This document shows, piece after piece, positions 8,186 through 16,134 of a DNA stretch of 60,637 nucleotides. Below the pieces are notes generated by a model that saw only the letters and a list, made by a program, of their open reading frames with translations, had not been told where the DNA came from and did not search any database. This DNA comes from an uncultured Afifella sp. (GTDB lineage: Bacteria > Pseudomonadota > Alphaproteobacteria > Rhizobiales > Afifellaceae). A program made the position numbers and the translations under genes. Every line of letters starts with the position of its first letter. Within the stretch, counting starts at the first letter, position 1. Where the stretch lies: contig CAMYKZ010000026.1 of NCBI GenBank assembly GCA_947259045.1, positions 1-60,637 on the forward strand, given 5' to 3'.

Positions 8186-8647
8186 TCATCCTGTGTCGCC
8201 CTTGTAAAAAACCGGGATGACAATCGTCCAGATAACCAGGGCGAGCGTGGACAGGAATTCGGTCGTGTCGACGATTTTGGTGTCTGCAACAGGCACAAAT
8301 GTCTGAACAGCGCTGGAAAGTCCGAAATCGCCCTTCAGGACATAAACCCAGATAACGAAAGAGACACAGGCGATCACGACCGCCGTCCGCTGCGGCCCCC
8401 GGCCGGCGACAGACGTCGTCTGCCAGCGCAGAACCACAACGACACCGAGCAGGACCCACGACAGGAACCAGACTGCCCAGTCGCCGACGCTGACAGCCAG
8501 CGGCTTGATCAGCGGATAGGCGGCGACCGCCTCCGCCGGCACCAGTTTCACCAGCCGCTCCATATAGGAATCGACCAATGTGCTTGTCTCGGCGACTTGT
8601 GATCTGACTTCTGTGCCGGCCTGCGGCGCAAGAATTCTGAGCGACAT
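8186..8647 (-). CDS. Hypothetical membrane protein
   Basis: 153 residues. A roughly 40-residue cytoplasmic-type N-terminus (VDSYMERLVKLVPAEAVAAYPLI) is followed by three to four predicted membrane segments (about 55-75, 85-103, 130-148). The start is supported by GGAGGGAG just upstream. No known family is recognised with confidence. It is followed by the acidic 116-residue protein gene, perhaps as a pair. Confidence 0.65.
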   Translation of the reverse strand: MSLRILAPQAGTEVRSQVAETSTLVDSYMERLVKLVPAEAVAAYPLIKPLAVSVGDWAVWFLSWVLLGVVVVLRWQTTSVAGRGPQRTAVVIACVSFVIWVYVLKGDFGLSSAVQTFVPVADTKIVDTTEFLSTLALVIWTIVIPVFYKGDTG

Positions 8648-8731
8648 GGCAATTCTCCCTCCGTGATTGAAGGAGCATGATATTACAATTGCAGATCATT
8701 GCGCAAAATCGGCAGAATCGGTTGCGGCTCG

Positions 8732-9052
8732 TCAGCCGTCAATCTCCATCTCCGCCAGCAGCACCGCCCATTGCGCGCCGTGCATGTCACGATCGGAGCG
8801 GCTGCCCTGCACCACGGGCCGCGGCAGGCTGAACTTGACGACATTCAGGTCTTCAATGTCGAAACGTTTCAATGTTTCGACCGGTTGGTGGAAGAGCTTT
8901 GCGACCTGCTCCGTCGCGATATTTTTGCTGACCCACTCATAGGACTCGCGATTTCCGCAGAACACGTCCACGGTCAGCCAGAACGGCCCGGCATTTTTCG
9001 AGCGGACCTTCAAGACTTTTTCGCCCAATGTTCTGCCGCCAGGACTAGCCAT
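8732..9052 (-). CDS. DUF4387 domain protein
   Basis: A 106-residue protein matching the small DUF4387 family (VRSKNAGPFWLTVDVFCGN, IEDLNVVKFSLPRPVVQGS, and DMHGAQWAVLLAEMEI at the end). DUF4387 proteins occur next to, or fused with, AtuA/DUF1446 proteins. Here the ATG at 9052 overlaps the end of the atuA-like gene by 8 bases, so they are translationally coupled. It is the last gene of the tct operon. The function is unknown, probably a small subunit of the AtuA-like enzyme. Confidence 0.8.
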   Translation of the reverse strand: MASPGGRTLGEKVLKVRSKNAGPFWLTVDVFCGNRESYEWVSKNIATEQVAKLFHQPVETLKRFDIEDLNVVKFSLPRPVVQGSRSDRDMHGAQWAVLLAEMEIDG

Positions 9053-10409
9053 GTCCGATCTCGTGCACACTCAGCCGGAACCCGTCCATCGGGTCATCGA
9101 GTTCCAGAACATGGTTGAGGCAGAATTCATAAAGCGGGCCGCGCTCCGACTGGGCCGGCGAATATGGGAAAGCGAACGTCGGCAGTTCCTCGTCGCTGGT
9201 CAGCGGATAATGCAGCACGAACGGATTGATCAGCTTGCCGATCTCTTCCGCCTGCTCCGCGCAAGTGGCGGTGACGATGCCGAGCACACCGACTTCCGCC
9301 GGCGCGGCATTTTTGGTTTCCAGCGCACCGAGCGCGGAATCGACGCCGATCAGCCGGAATTTCAGATCGTAGTCAGCGGGCGCCAGATCCATCCGGATTT
9401 GAATTTCCGTTTGCAGGAATGCATGCAGCCGGTCGGCCCACTCGCGGGCGCGCGCCACATAACCGGCATCGCGCAGCACGGCGAGGATGGTCGTCTGGTA
9501 ACCGGCGATGCGGGCGCCTTCCAGTTTGACCGTATAGCGGTTGGATGGCACCCACTCAGAGCCGGTGACGCGGACACGGCGCTCGTCGAGTGCGGTGTAG
9601 GCGGCGGCCGTCACGTCAAGATGGCCGCCCGGCTCATACAGAATGAACGGATCGGAATTCTCGTAAAGCATATGCGCTGAGACCGAATGCGGTGTGCAGC
9701 GGGCATCATCGGCCAGCGGCTGGACCTCGAACCCTTCGCCGTCGAAGTCCACCATGATGACGCCGCTTGTCGGGTTGGTGGAACACAGCGCGCCGCATTC
9801 GCCGATCTTGGCGCCATGCCAGGCGCCGCCGGGATGCTCGCCGCGCATCAGCGGCAGAGCGGAGACGGTGGCGGTGTCCGTGGTTCGGCCAGCCAGCACG
9901 ATGTCGGCGCCGGTTTCCAGCGCGGCACGTACCTGTTCGGCGCCGGCCAGCGCGACGATGTTGCTGCAGGTGCCGATTGTTTCTGCAGAAATATCGGGTG
10001 CCGGCTCCAGCGGATGGACATGGTCATGATTGAGGGCGTTCGAGATCTGCTCAGGCGGCTGGCTGGAATAAAGTGTGGCGATTTTCAGCGACTGGCCAAG
10101 CTCCTGCGCCAGTTCCCTGGTAATCTGCAGCATCCAGTCTACCGTCGAATCCGTGCCGCAGGTGCCGCATGAGCCGATCACCAACGGCACGCCGGCTTGC
10201 GCCCGCGCCTGCATCAGCCGGCGCCATTCCGACTTCGAGGCGGCGCGGGAATATTTCGACGTTCCGGTGCCGAGATAGAACGGCCCGCTGTCGGTCGAAC
10301 CGCCATCGATGCAGATGATATCGGGTTGCATTGCCACACCGCGCGTGAGCGCCGCCTCGTCGAAACCGAGACCGAGAACGCCGGATGGAACGAGGACGCG
10401 TGTCGTCAT
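9045..10409 (-). CDS. AtuA-like acyclic terpene utilization family protein (DUF1446)
   Basis: A 454-residue protein with the DUF1446 opening (VRVLVPSGVLG-type, here TTRVLVPSGVLGLGFDEAA), the GGSTDSGPFYLGTG motif and VIGSCGTCGTDSTVDWML. Members include AtuA of the geranyl/citronellyl-CoA pathway, but many, like this one, sit beside tripartite tricarboxylate transporters and have no proven reaction. The start at 10409 leaves 2 bases after tctA; an upstream extension of the frame is not family-like. The operon context suggests it handles the imported carboxylate. Confidence 0.8.
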   Translation of the reverse strand: MTTRVLVPSGVLGLGFDEAALTRGVAMQPDIICIDGGSTDSGPFYLGTGTSKYSRAASKSEWRRLMQARAQAGVPLVIGSCGTCGTDSTVDWMLQITRELAQELGQSLKIATLYSSQPPEQISNALNHDHVHPLEPAPDISAETIGTCSNIVALAGAEQVRAALETGADIVLAGRTTDTATVSALPLMRGEHPGGAWHGAKIGECGALCSTNPTSGVIMVDFDGEGFEVQPLADDARCTPHSVSAHMLYENSDPFILYEPGGHLDVTAAAYTALDERRVRVTGSEWVPSNRYTVKLEGARIAGYQTTILAVLRDAGYVARAREWADRLHAFLQTEIQIRMDLAPADYDLKFRLIGVDSALGALETKNAAPAEVGVLGIVTATCAEQAEEIGKLINPFVLHYPLTSDEELPTFAFPYSPAQSERGPLYEFCLNHVLELDDPMDGFRLSVHEIGHG

Positions 10410-10411
10410 TT

Positions 10412-11917
10412 TCAGTCCGTAATGGCTTGCGGTTTCTTCAACAGGCCACGCAGGAACATTGGCGCGATGAAGCCCGCAATGGCGGCGATCCACAATCCGA
10501 TGGAGATGGGTGTGGAGAACAGGAAAGTCCAGTCGCCATCCGACAGCACCATCGCGCGGCGCAGACTGTCCTCCATCTGGTTGCCCAACAGGATGCCGAG
10601 AATGATCGGCACGGTCGGAATATCCAGTTTGCGAAGGAAATATCCCGCGGCCCCGAAGGCGACCATCAGGATCAGGTCGAAATAACTGCCAGACAGCGAA
10701 TAGATGCCGACAAAGGAAATCATCGTCACGCCCGGCAATAGCACCCAGGCGGGCACCTGCAGCACATAGACGAAGATTTTCACCATCGGAACGTTCATGA
10801 TCAGAAGCACGATATTGGCGATCAGCAGCGACGCGATCAGGCCCCAGACCACCTCCGGCCGGTCGGCGAACAGGGTCGGTCCGGGTGTGATGTTCAACGT
10901 CATCAGCAACGCCAGCAGCACGGCCGTCGTGCCCGATCCCGGCACGCCCAGCGTCAGCATCGGCACCAGCGCGCCGCCGGCCGCGGCATTGTTACCAGCC
11001 TCCGGCGCTGCGACGCCGCGCGGATTGCCCGTGCCGAAACTCTCCGGATCCTTGGAGACCGCCTTCTCCGCCATATACGACATGAAACTGCCGAGCGACG
11101 CGCCGGCGCCGGGCAGGACACCGGCGAAAAAGCCGATGAAGGTCGAGCGAAGCATCGTCCAGAAACTGTCGGCGATCATCCTGAAGGGGATCGTCACCTT
11201 GCCCAGTCTGACGCCCAATGCGCTGTCCTTGCCGTGGCTTTCGATGAAGAAAAACACCTCGGTGATGGCGAACAGGCCGACAATGGCGACGAGGAAATCG
11301 ACCCCGTCCATAAGATGAAGGTTGCCATAGGTGAACCGCGGCATGCCGCTGGTATTGTCCAGCCCGATCATCGCGATGCCCAGGCCGATACAGGCGGCAA
11401 GCGCCGACTTGGCCTGGTTGTTGGACGCCATCCCGCCAAGCGTGCAGAAGGCAAGCAGATAGAGCGCGAAATATTCTGCCGGACCGAACAGATAGGCGAC
11501 GCGTGCCAGGATCGGCGCCAGAATGACCAGGCCAATAGTGGCAAGGAATGCACCCACGAAAGATGCGACACCGGACAGAACCAGCGCGTCGCCGGCCTTG
11601 CCCTGTTTGGCCATCGGATAACCGTCAAGCGTTGTCATCAGCGCTGGCTCGTCGCCTGGAATGTTGAGCAGGATCGAACTGATCCGCCCGCCATACATTG
11701 CGCCGTAATAGACGCTGGTCATCAGCACCAGCGCCGACGTTGCGTCCAGGCCGAGCGTGAAGGTGAGGGGGATCAGGATTGCCACGCCGTTCGCCGGCCC
11801 GAGGCCCGGCAGCGCGCCGATGATCGTGCCCAGAAAACAGCCGATGACGGCAAGCGTCAGAGTATACGGCGTCAGCGCGACGCTGAAGCCCAGTGCGAGA
11901 TTTGCCAAAGTGTCCAT
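10412..11917 (-). CDS. tctA: Tripartite tricarboxylate transporter, large permease subunit TctA
   Basis: A 501-residue protein of normal TctA length with about 11-12 membrane segments. Diagnostic motifs are GALPGLGPANGVAILIPLTF near the N-terminus, VYYGAMYGGRISSILLNIPG and VLPGAGASLGSFMSYMAEKA. It is the channel-forming inner-membrane subunit and works with TctB and the periplasmic receptor TctC. The three genes are in the order tctC-tctB-tctA on the minus strand with 15 bases before tctA. The substrate cannot be deduced from sequence. Confidence 0.95.
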   Translation of the reverse strand: MDTLANLALGFSVALTPYTLTLAVIGCFLGTIIGALPGLGPANGVAILIPLTFTLGLDATSALVLMTSVYYGAMYGGRISSILLNIPGDEPALMTTLDGYPMAKQGKAGDALVLSGVASFVGAFLATIGLVILAPILARVAYLFGPAEYFALYLLAFCTLGGMASNNQAKSALAACIGLGIAMIGLDNTSGMPRFTYGNLHLMDGVDFLVAIVGLFAITEVFFFIESHGKDSALGVRLGKVTIPFRMIADSFWTMLRSTFIGFFAGVLPGAGASLGSFMSYMAEKAVSKDPESFGTGNPRGVAAPEAGNNAAAGGALVPMLTLGVPGSGTTAVLLALLMTLNITPGPTLFADRPEVVWGLIASLLIANIVLLIMNVPMVKIFVYVLQVPAWVLLPGVTMISFVGIYSLSGSYFDLILMVAFGAAGYFLRKLDIPTVPIILGILLGNQMEDSLRRAMVLSDGDWTFLFSTPISIGLWIAAIAGFIAPMFLRGLLKKPQAITD

Positions 11918-11932
11918 GCCGCCCCCGGTCTC

Positions 11933-12373
11933 TTAGCCAATGAGTGCCAGGGGCAAGGCGACCAGCCCCAGACCCAAGGCATATTTGAACAGGACGAACA
12001 GCCCGGCCGACAGACCGGCGCCCGCCATAAGCGCGGGGGCCGGGCGCGGGCTGATCTGGTAGCTGAGCACGGCAGCCGCAACGAAGGTCGGCAGCAGGAA
12101 GCCGAAAGGCTTCAGCGCGTAGGCATAAGCCACCAGCACCGCCACCGCGACCGCCAGCGCGCCAAACGTGCGCCGTGCAGGCCATTGCGGATCGGGATCG
12201 GGACGCAGGATCAGGTTCAGCGCACAGATCGCCGCGACAATACCGATCATAACGGGAAAGGTTTTCGACCCCACGGGATCGGCAAGGAAACTGGTCTGTA
12301 TCTGAAAGGCGCTCGCGATAAACGCGAGCGCCACGCACAGAACGACCAAACCGAATATCCGGTCGCTGGGCAC
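11933..12373 (-). CDS. tctB: Tripartite tricarboxylate transporter, small permease subunit TctB
   Basis: A 146-residue protein with four predicted membrane segments (FGLVVLCVALAFIASAF, TFPVMIGIVAAICALNLIL, LAVAVAVLVAYAYALKPFGF and a C-terminal one) and the usual DPVGSKTFP motif after the first helix. It starts at a GTG that shares its first G with the tctC stop codon (TAGTG), so it is coupled to tctC. It is the poorly conserved small membrane partner of TctA. Confidence 0.85.
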   Translation of the reverse strand: MPSDRIFGLVVLCVALAFIASAFQIQTSFLADPVGSKTFPVMIGIVAAICALNLILRPDPDPQWPARRTFGALAVAVAVLVAYAYALKPFGFLLPTFVAAAVLSYQISPRPAPALMAGAGLSAGLFVLFKYALGLGLVALPLALIG

Positions 12374-13341
12374 TATTGGATGACCCCGATCTCTTTCGAC
12401 AGTTCCACGGTCTGGGCGACCACGCCGTCAATCCAGGTCTGGAAATCGCCGCCGACCTTGGTGAACGGGGCAAGGCCGTTTGCGGTCATTGCCTCTTTCC
12501 ATTCCGCCGAATCCGCAACTTTCTGGAGCTTTTCGGCCCAGGCGTTGAACTGCTCGTCGGAAATGCCCTTGGGCACATAGAGACCGCGCCAGTTCACCGC
12601 AACCACGTCAAAGCCCTGCTCGCGCGCGGTCGGAATGTCCTCAAAGCCCGGTACGCGCTCTTCGGTCATCACCGCCAGCACGCGCACTTCTCCGGATTTG
12701 ACGAAACCGACGATCTCCGACATGTCGCCGGTCATCGCCTGGGTAAAGCCGCCGATCGTCTGGGTGACGGCATCAGCGCCGCCGTCAACGCCGATATATT
12801 TGATCGAGCGGATGTCGGTAAAACCGGCTGCTTTCAGGACCTGCAACGGCTTCATATGGTCGAAGCCGCCCGCTGCCGAGCCACCGGCAAACGCAACGGA
12901 GGACGGATCGGCCTTGATCGCGTCGACCAAGTCGCCAAGGGTTTTGAACGGCGAATCCGCGGCCACGACGATGACGCCGGGATCGGCGCCGATCGCGCCG
13001 ACGAAGCGCACCTGGTCCGCCGTCGCTCCGCCATAGGCGTTCTGTGCAAGGCGGGTGGTCGTGGCGGACGACGCCGCGACGATCAGGTCGGGGTCATTGT
13101 TGCGCTCATTGACGACCGTGCTGAACGCCAGGCCGCCGCCGGCGCCGGCCATGTTCGTCACCTGCACCGGAGCATCGACGGCCTTGATGTCATAGAGGAT
13201 CTTGCCGATTTGCCGGCAGGTGAAGTCCCAGCCGCCGCCGGGATTGGCGGGTGCGATGCATTCAGCGGCAACGGTCGAGCCGACCATGCCGACGCTGACA
13301 AACAGGCCAGCCGTCAGGGTTTTCAGAAATCTTGTTTTCAT
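12373..13341 (-). CDS. tctC: Tripartite tricarboxylate transporter periplasmic receptor (Bug family)
   Basis: A 322-residue secreted solute receptor. The signal peptide ends near VGSTVAAEC, followed by IAPANPGGGWDFTCR, the P-G-G-x-W/D ligand-loop motif of Bug proteins, and later FKTLGDLVDAIKADPSSVAFAGGSAAGGFDHM. The start at 13341 follows GGAGGAAACA. It delivers a carboxylate to the TctAB permease. It is the first gene of the five-gene tctC-tctB-tctA-atuA-like-DUF4387 operon. A small inverted repeat lies 27 bases upstream of the start. The frame's further upstream extension is not part of the protein. Confidence 0.92.
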   Translation of the reverse strand: MKTRFLKTLTAGLFVSVGMVGSTVAAECIAPANPGGGWDFTCRQIGKILYDIKAVDAPVQVTNMAGAGGGLAFSTVVNERNNDPDLIVAASSATTTRLAQNAYGGATADQVRFVGAIGADPGVIVVAADSPFKTLGDLVDAIKADPSSVAFAGGSAAGGFDHMKPLQVLKAAGFTDIRSIKYIGVDGGADAVTQTIGGFTQAMTGDMSEIVGFVKSGEVRVLAVMTEERVPGFEDIPTAREQGFDVVAVNWRGLYVPKGISDEQFNAWAEKLQKVADSAEWKEAMTANGLAPFTKVGGDFQTWIDGVVAQTVELSKEIGVIQ

Positions 13342-13367
13342 TGTTTCCTCCGGAAAATTATTTTTTG

Positions 13368-13381
13368 ACCGAACAATCGGT
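13368..13381. promoter_or_regulatory. Inverted repeat upstream of tctC, possible operator
   Basis: ACCGA-acaa-TCGGT, 27-40 bases upstream of the tctC start codon and overlapping where promoter elements would be expected. The symmetry is exact for 5 bp per arm. No regulator gene lies beside it. Confidence 0.35.
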
Positions 13382-13578
13382 ATGGTATTGGCGCTGCGAC
13401 GGGATCCGTCCAGGCACGTGTTAGCATGAGCTATTCGTGAAAACTGGCATGAACAAGTCACGCTGGCAACGAATTTTGGCTCATGCGCAGTTCTTTCTTT
13501 TTTTCTCATAGAAGATTTTTTACCCGTTGCGCAATCCATCCGTGACGTGCAGCGTGGCAGTATCGTCGCCACTCAGCC

Positions 13579-13681
13579 TCATGCCCCGATTGCAGCAGAT
13601 CAAGGTGCCATGCTCGATGCCGGGGATGCATCAAAGGCCGATCGACCGATCGGCTGACGAATGAGCGGGCAAAGGTGCCAT
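13579..13681. promoter_or_regulatory. Repeat-rich, potentially structured region upstream of metY
   Basis: Within the 544-base gap between tctC and metY (13342-13885) this part holds an 8-bp inverted repeat GCCGATCG-ac-CGATCGGC (13637-13654), a CCCCG/CGGGG pair enclosing 32 bases (13584-13588, 13621-13625), an outer CTCAT/ATGAG pair (13579-13583, 13661-13665) and a 10-base direct repeat AAGGTGCCAT (13602-13611, 13672-13681). It could be an operator array or an RNA element for metY. It does not match the SAM-II or SAH riboswitch consensus as I know them. The rest of the gap shows no gene. Confidence 0.3.
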
Positions 13682-13885
13682 CAGATTGGTGTTTTCCAAA
13701 GACACTCTGAAAAACGGCATATACTGACCGCAGCCGCTCGGTTTCACTGAAATCGTTTTGCTACGGCATTCACCATTGGAAAAATCGTTCTTTCCCTCAG
13801 CGCAATTCCAAGGTTAAAAACGCCGACCGTAATGACTAATGCCGGATTCCGGAAAAACCGGGTCGGCCCATAGAGGGGAATTTCC

Positions 13886-15175
13886 ATGTCCGCCGAACAG
13901 ACACCAGGTTTCAACACACTGGCCATTCACGCCGGCGCGCAGCCCGATCCGTCAACGGGTGCGCGCATCACGCCGATCTACCAGACAACAGGTTTCGTCT
14001 TCAACGATGCCGACCACGCCGCCGCTCTTTTCGGCCTGCAGGAATTCGGCAACATCTATACCCGGATCATGAACCCGACCCAGGCGGTCCTGGAAGAGCG
14101 TGTCGCAGCGTTGGAGGGTGGAACGGCGGCCCTTGCCGTGGCATCCGGCCATGCGGCCCAGCTGATCACGTTCCACGCCATGATGCAGCCAGGCGACGAG
14201 ATTGTTGCAGCCAAAAAACTCTATGGCGGCTCGATCAACCAGCTCAGCCAGTCGTTCAAGAGCTTCGGCTGGAATGTCGTCTGGGCAGATACCGACGATA
14301 TCTCAACATTTGAGGCAGCAATCTCGCCGAAGACCAAGGCGATCTTCATTGAATCGATCGCCAATCCGGGTGGAGTCGTCACCGACATCGAGGCGATTGC
14401 CGCCGTTGCAAAGCGGGCAGGCGTGCCGCTGGTCGTCGACAATACGATGGCGACACCCTATCTGTGCAAGCCGTTCGATCACGGTGCCGATATCGTCGTC
14501 CATTCGCTGACAAAGTTCATCGGCGGACATGGCAATTCCATGGGCGGCGTCATCGTTGACGGCGGCTCGTTCGACTGGTCGCGCGAAGGCCGCTATCCGA
14601 TACTCTCCGAGCCGCGGCCGGAATATCATGGCATCGTCCTGCACGAGACGTTCGGCAATTTCGCCTTCGCGATTGCCTGCCGGGTGCTCGGCCTGCGCGA
14701 TCTCGGGCCGGCGATCTCGCCATTCAACGCCTTTTTGATCCTGACCGGCTGCGAAACGCTGCCGCTGCGCATGCAGCGCCATTGCGACAATGCGCTTGCG
14801 GTGGCGGAGCATCTGGCCGGCCACAAGCAGGTTACCTGGGTCTCTTATGCCGGCCTGCCGGGTGACCGCTATCACAATCTCGCCAAGCGTTATGTGCCGA
14901 AGGGGGCAGGGGCCGTGTTCACCTTCGGGCTGGCCGGCGGTTATGACGCCGGCGTCACGCTGGTCAACGAGGTGCAACTGTTTTCCCATCTTGCCAATCT
15001 CGGCGACACCCGCTCACTGATCATCCATCCGGCGTCGACCACCCACCGGCAGGTGCCCGACGAGCACAAGGCGTCAGCCGGCGCCGGCCCGGACGTGGTG
15101 CGGCTGTCGGTTGGCCTGGAAGATCCGGCCGATCTGATTGCCGACCTGGAACAGGCGCTCGCCAAGGCCGGGTGA
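13886..15175 (+). CDS. metY: O-acetylhomoserine sulfhydrylase (MetY)
   Basis: A 429-residue Cys/Met-metabolism PLP enzyme of the O-acetylhomoserine aminocarboxypropyltransferase type: it makes homocysteine (or methionine) from O-acetylhomoserine and sulfide (or methanethiol). The PLP lysine is K210 in VVHSLTKFIGGHG. The other motifs GLQEFGNIYTRIMNPTQ, SGHAAQ and VVDNTMATPYLCKPF fit MetY and not MetB. The length and the insert around 240-260 (GGSFDWSREGRYP) also fit MetY. The ATG at 13886 gives the normal N-terminus. It stands alone, with a repeat-rich 5' region. Confidence 0.93.
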   Translation: MSAEQTPGFNTLAIHAGAQPDPSTGARITPIYQTTGFVFNDADHAAALFGLQEFGNIYTRIMNPTQAVLEERVAALEGGTAALAVASGHAAQLITFHAMMQPGDEIVAAKKLYGGSINQLSQSFKSFGWNVVWADTDDISTFEAAISPKTKAIFIESIANPGGVVTDIEAIAAVAKRAGVPLVVDNTMATPYLCKPFDHGADIVVHSLTKFIGGHGNSMGGVIVDGGSFDWSREGRYPILSEPRPEYHGIVLHETFGNFAFAIACRVLGLRDLGPAISPFNAFLILTGCETLPLRMQRHCDNALAVAEHLAGHKQVTWVSYAGLPGDRYHNLAKRYVPKGAGAVFTFGLAGGYDAGVTLVNEVQLFSHLANLGDTRSLIIHPASTTHRQVPDEHKASAGAGPDVVRLSVGLEDPADLIADLEQALAKAG

Positions 15176-15200
15176 TAAAAATTGTATAAGCTATTCCGAT

Positions 15201-15217
15201 CGGCCCGGCTCGGGCCG
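15201..15217 (+). terminator. GC-rich hairpin after metY
   Basis: CGGCCCG-gct-CGGGCCG, 26 bases past the metY stop. It has no T-tract, so it is only a possible terminator or mRNA-stabilising hairpin. Confidence 0.35.
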
Positions 15218-15348
15218 GTTGGTGCCCTATAGTTTTGTACGGTATCGCTGCCTGCTGGCTGTCGCGCAGCAAACACCAGATTGAAAATTTGTTACAGCGG
15301 AGTGAAATCCGGCATCGTATCTGTGCCACCGAATATGAGGATCTATTC

Positions 15349-15729
15349 ATGGACAACGAACGGTTTGAACGGGGGCTTGCCAAACGAAAGGCAACCCTTG
15401 GGGCGGAATATGTGGAGAAAAACCTGGCGGCTGCGGACGATTTCACCCGGCCGTTTCAGGAAATGATGACGGAATGGTGCTGGGGTTTCGGCTGGGGTGA
15501 CGAGACCATCGATGCCAAGACGCGCTCGATGATGAACCTGGCGATGATCGGAGGGCTGGGCAAGATGCACGAATGGGAGATCCATTGCCGCGGCGCGCTC
15601 AACAATGGTGTCAGCAAGGAAGAAATCCGCGCCATCATCCATGTTGTCGGCATCTATTGCGGCGTTCCGCAAAGCCTGGAATGTTTCCGCGTCGCCTGCA
15701 AGGTGCTTGAGGAGGAGGGGCTGCTTTAG
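15349..15729 (+). CDS. Carboxymuconolactone decarboxylase family protein
   Basis: A 126-residue all-helical CMD/AhpD-like protein: FQEMMTEWCWGFGWGDETIDAKTRSMMNLAMIG in the core, then EWEIHCRGALNNGVSKEEIRAIIHVVGIYCGVPQSLECFR. This arrangement is close to 4-carboxymuconolactone decarboxylases. Whether it is that enzyme of the protocatechuate pathway or another CMD member is not clear, as no other ring-cleavage genes are nearby. The start at 15349 follows GAGGA; the frame extends upstream without similarity. Confidence 0.85.
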   Translation: MDNERFERGLAKRKATLGAEYVEKNLAAADDFTRPFQEMMTEWCWGFGWGDETIDAKTRSMMNLAMIGGLGKMHEWEIHCRGALNNGVSKEEIRAIIHVVGIYCGVPQSLECFRVACKVLEEEGLL

Positions 15730-15743
15730 GCGGATGCGCGCTA

Positions 15744-16094
15744 TTAGATTTCGACTTTATCGGCGGCTGTCGACTCATCACCGGTATTCGGGGTTCCGTG
15801 CGGCTCAATCAGCAGCAGATGAGCCTCTTCTTCCGCCACCGGCCGATGCTCGACACCCTTAGGAACGACAAAAAGATCGCCGGCATTCAACAGGATTTCA
15901 CCATTCCTTGTTTCGATTTTAATGCTGCCGTGCAGTACCATAAAAAAATCATCCGTGTCGGCGTGTGAATGCCAGACGAATTCGCCTTTCACTTTCACGA
16001 CCATCACATCATGGCCGTTGAATTTGGATACGATTTTCGGCGACCAATGCTCTGAAAACATTTTCAGCTTTTCAGCAAGATTCACTGCGTACAT
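15744..16094 (-). CDS. Cupin domain protein
   Basis: A 116-residue single-domain cupin. Motif 1 is FVWHSHADTDDFFMVLHG, providing two His ligands (the usual third Glu position is occupied by Asp), and motif 2 is LNAGDLFVVPKGVEHRPVAEEE with the last His. It likely binds a divalent metal. The reaction is unknown. It converges on the CMD-family gene and lies just downstream of dprA on the same strand, in the place where topA often follows dprA in this group. Confidence 0.85.
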   Translation of the reverse strand: MYAVNLAEKLKMFSEHWSPKIVSKFNGHDVMVVKVKGEFVWHSHADTDDFFMVLHGSIKIETRNGEILLNAGDLFVVPKGVEHRPVAEEEAHLLLIEPHGTPNTGDESTAADKVEI

Positions 16095-16134
16095 GTCATA
16101 TCACCTTGTGTGATGGTCACCGGTCTTTTCCAGC

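Noticed and set aside
11234..12580. A 448-codon plus-strand frame across tctA-tctB-tctC
   Set aside because: It is antisense to three overlapping transporter genes; composition is Arg/Gln-rich shadow and has no family motif.
13579..13681. SAM-II or SAH riboswitch upstream of metY
   Set aside because: The conserved cores I know for these classes are not present; kept only as an unnamed structured region.
13886..15175. metB (cystathionine gamma-synthase) as the identity of this gene
   Set aside because: The insert around residues 240-260 and the 429-residue length fit MetY; MetB is shorter.
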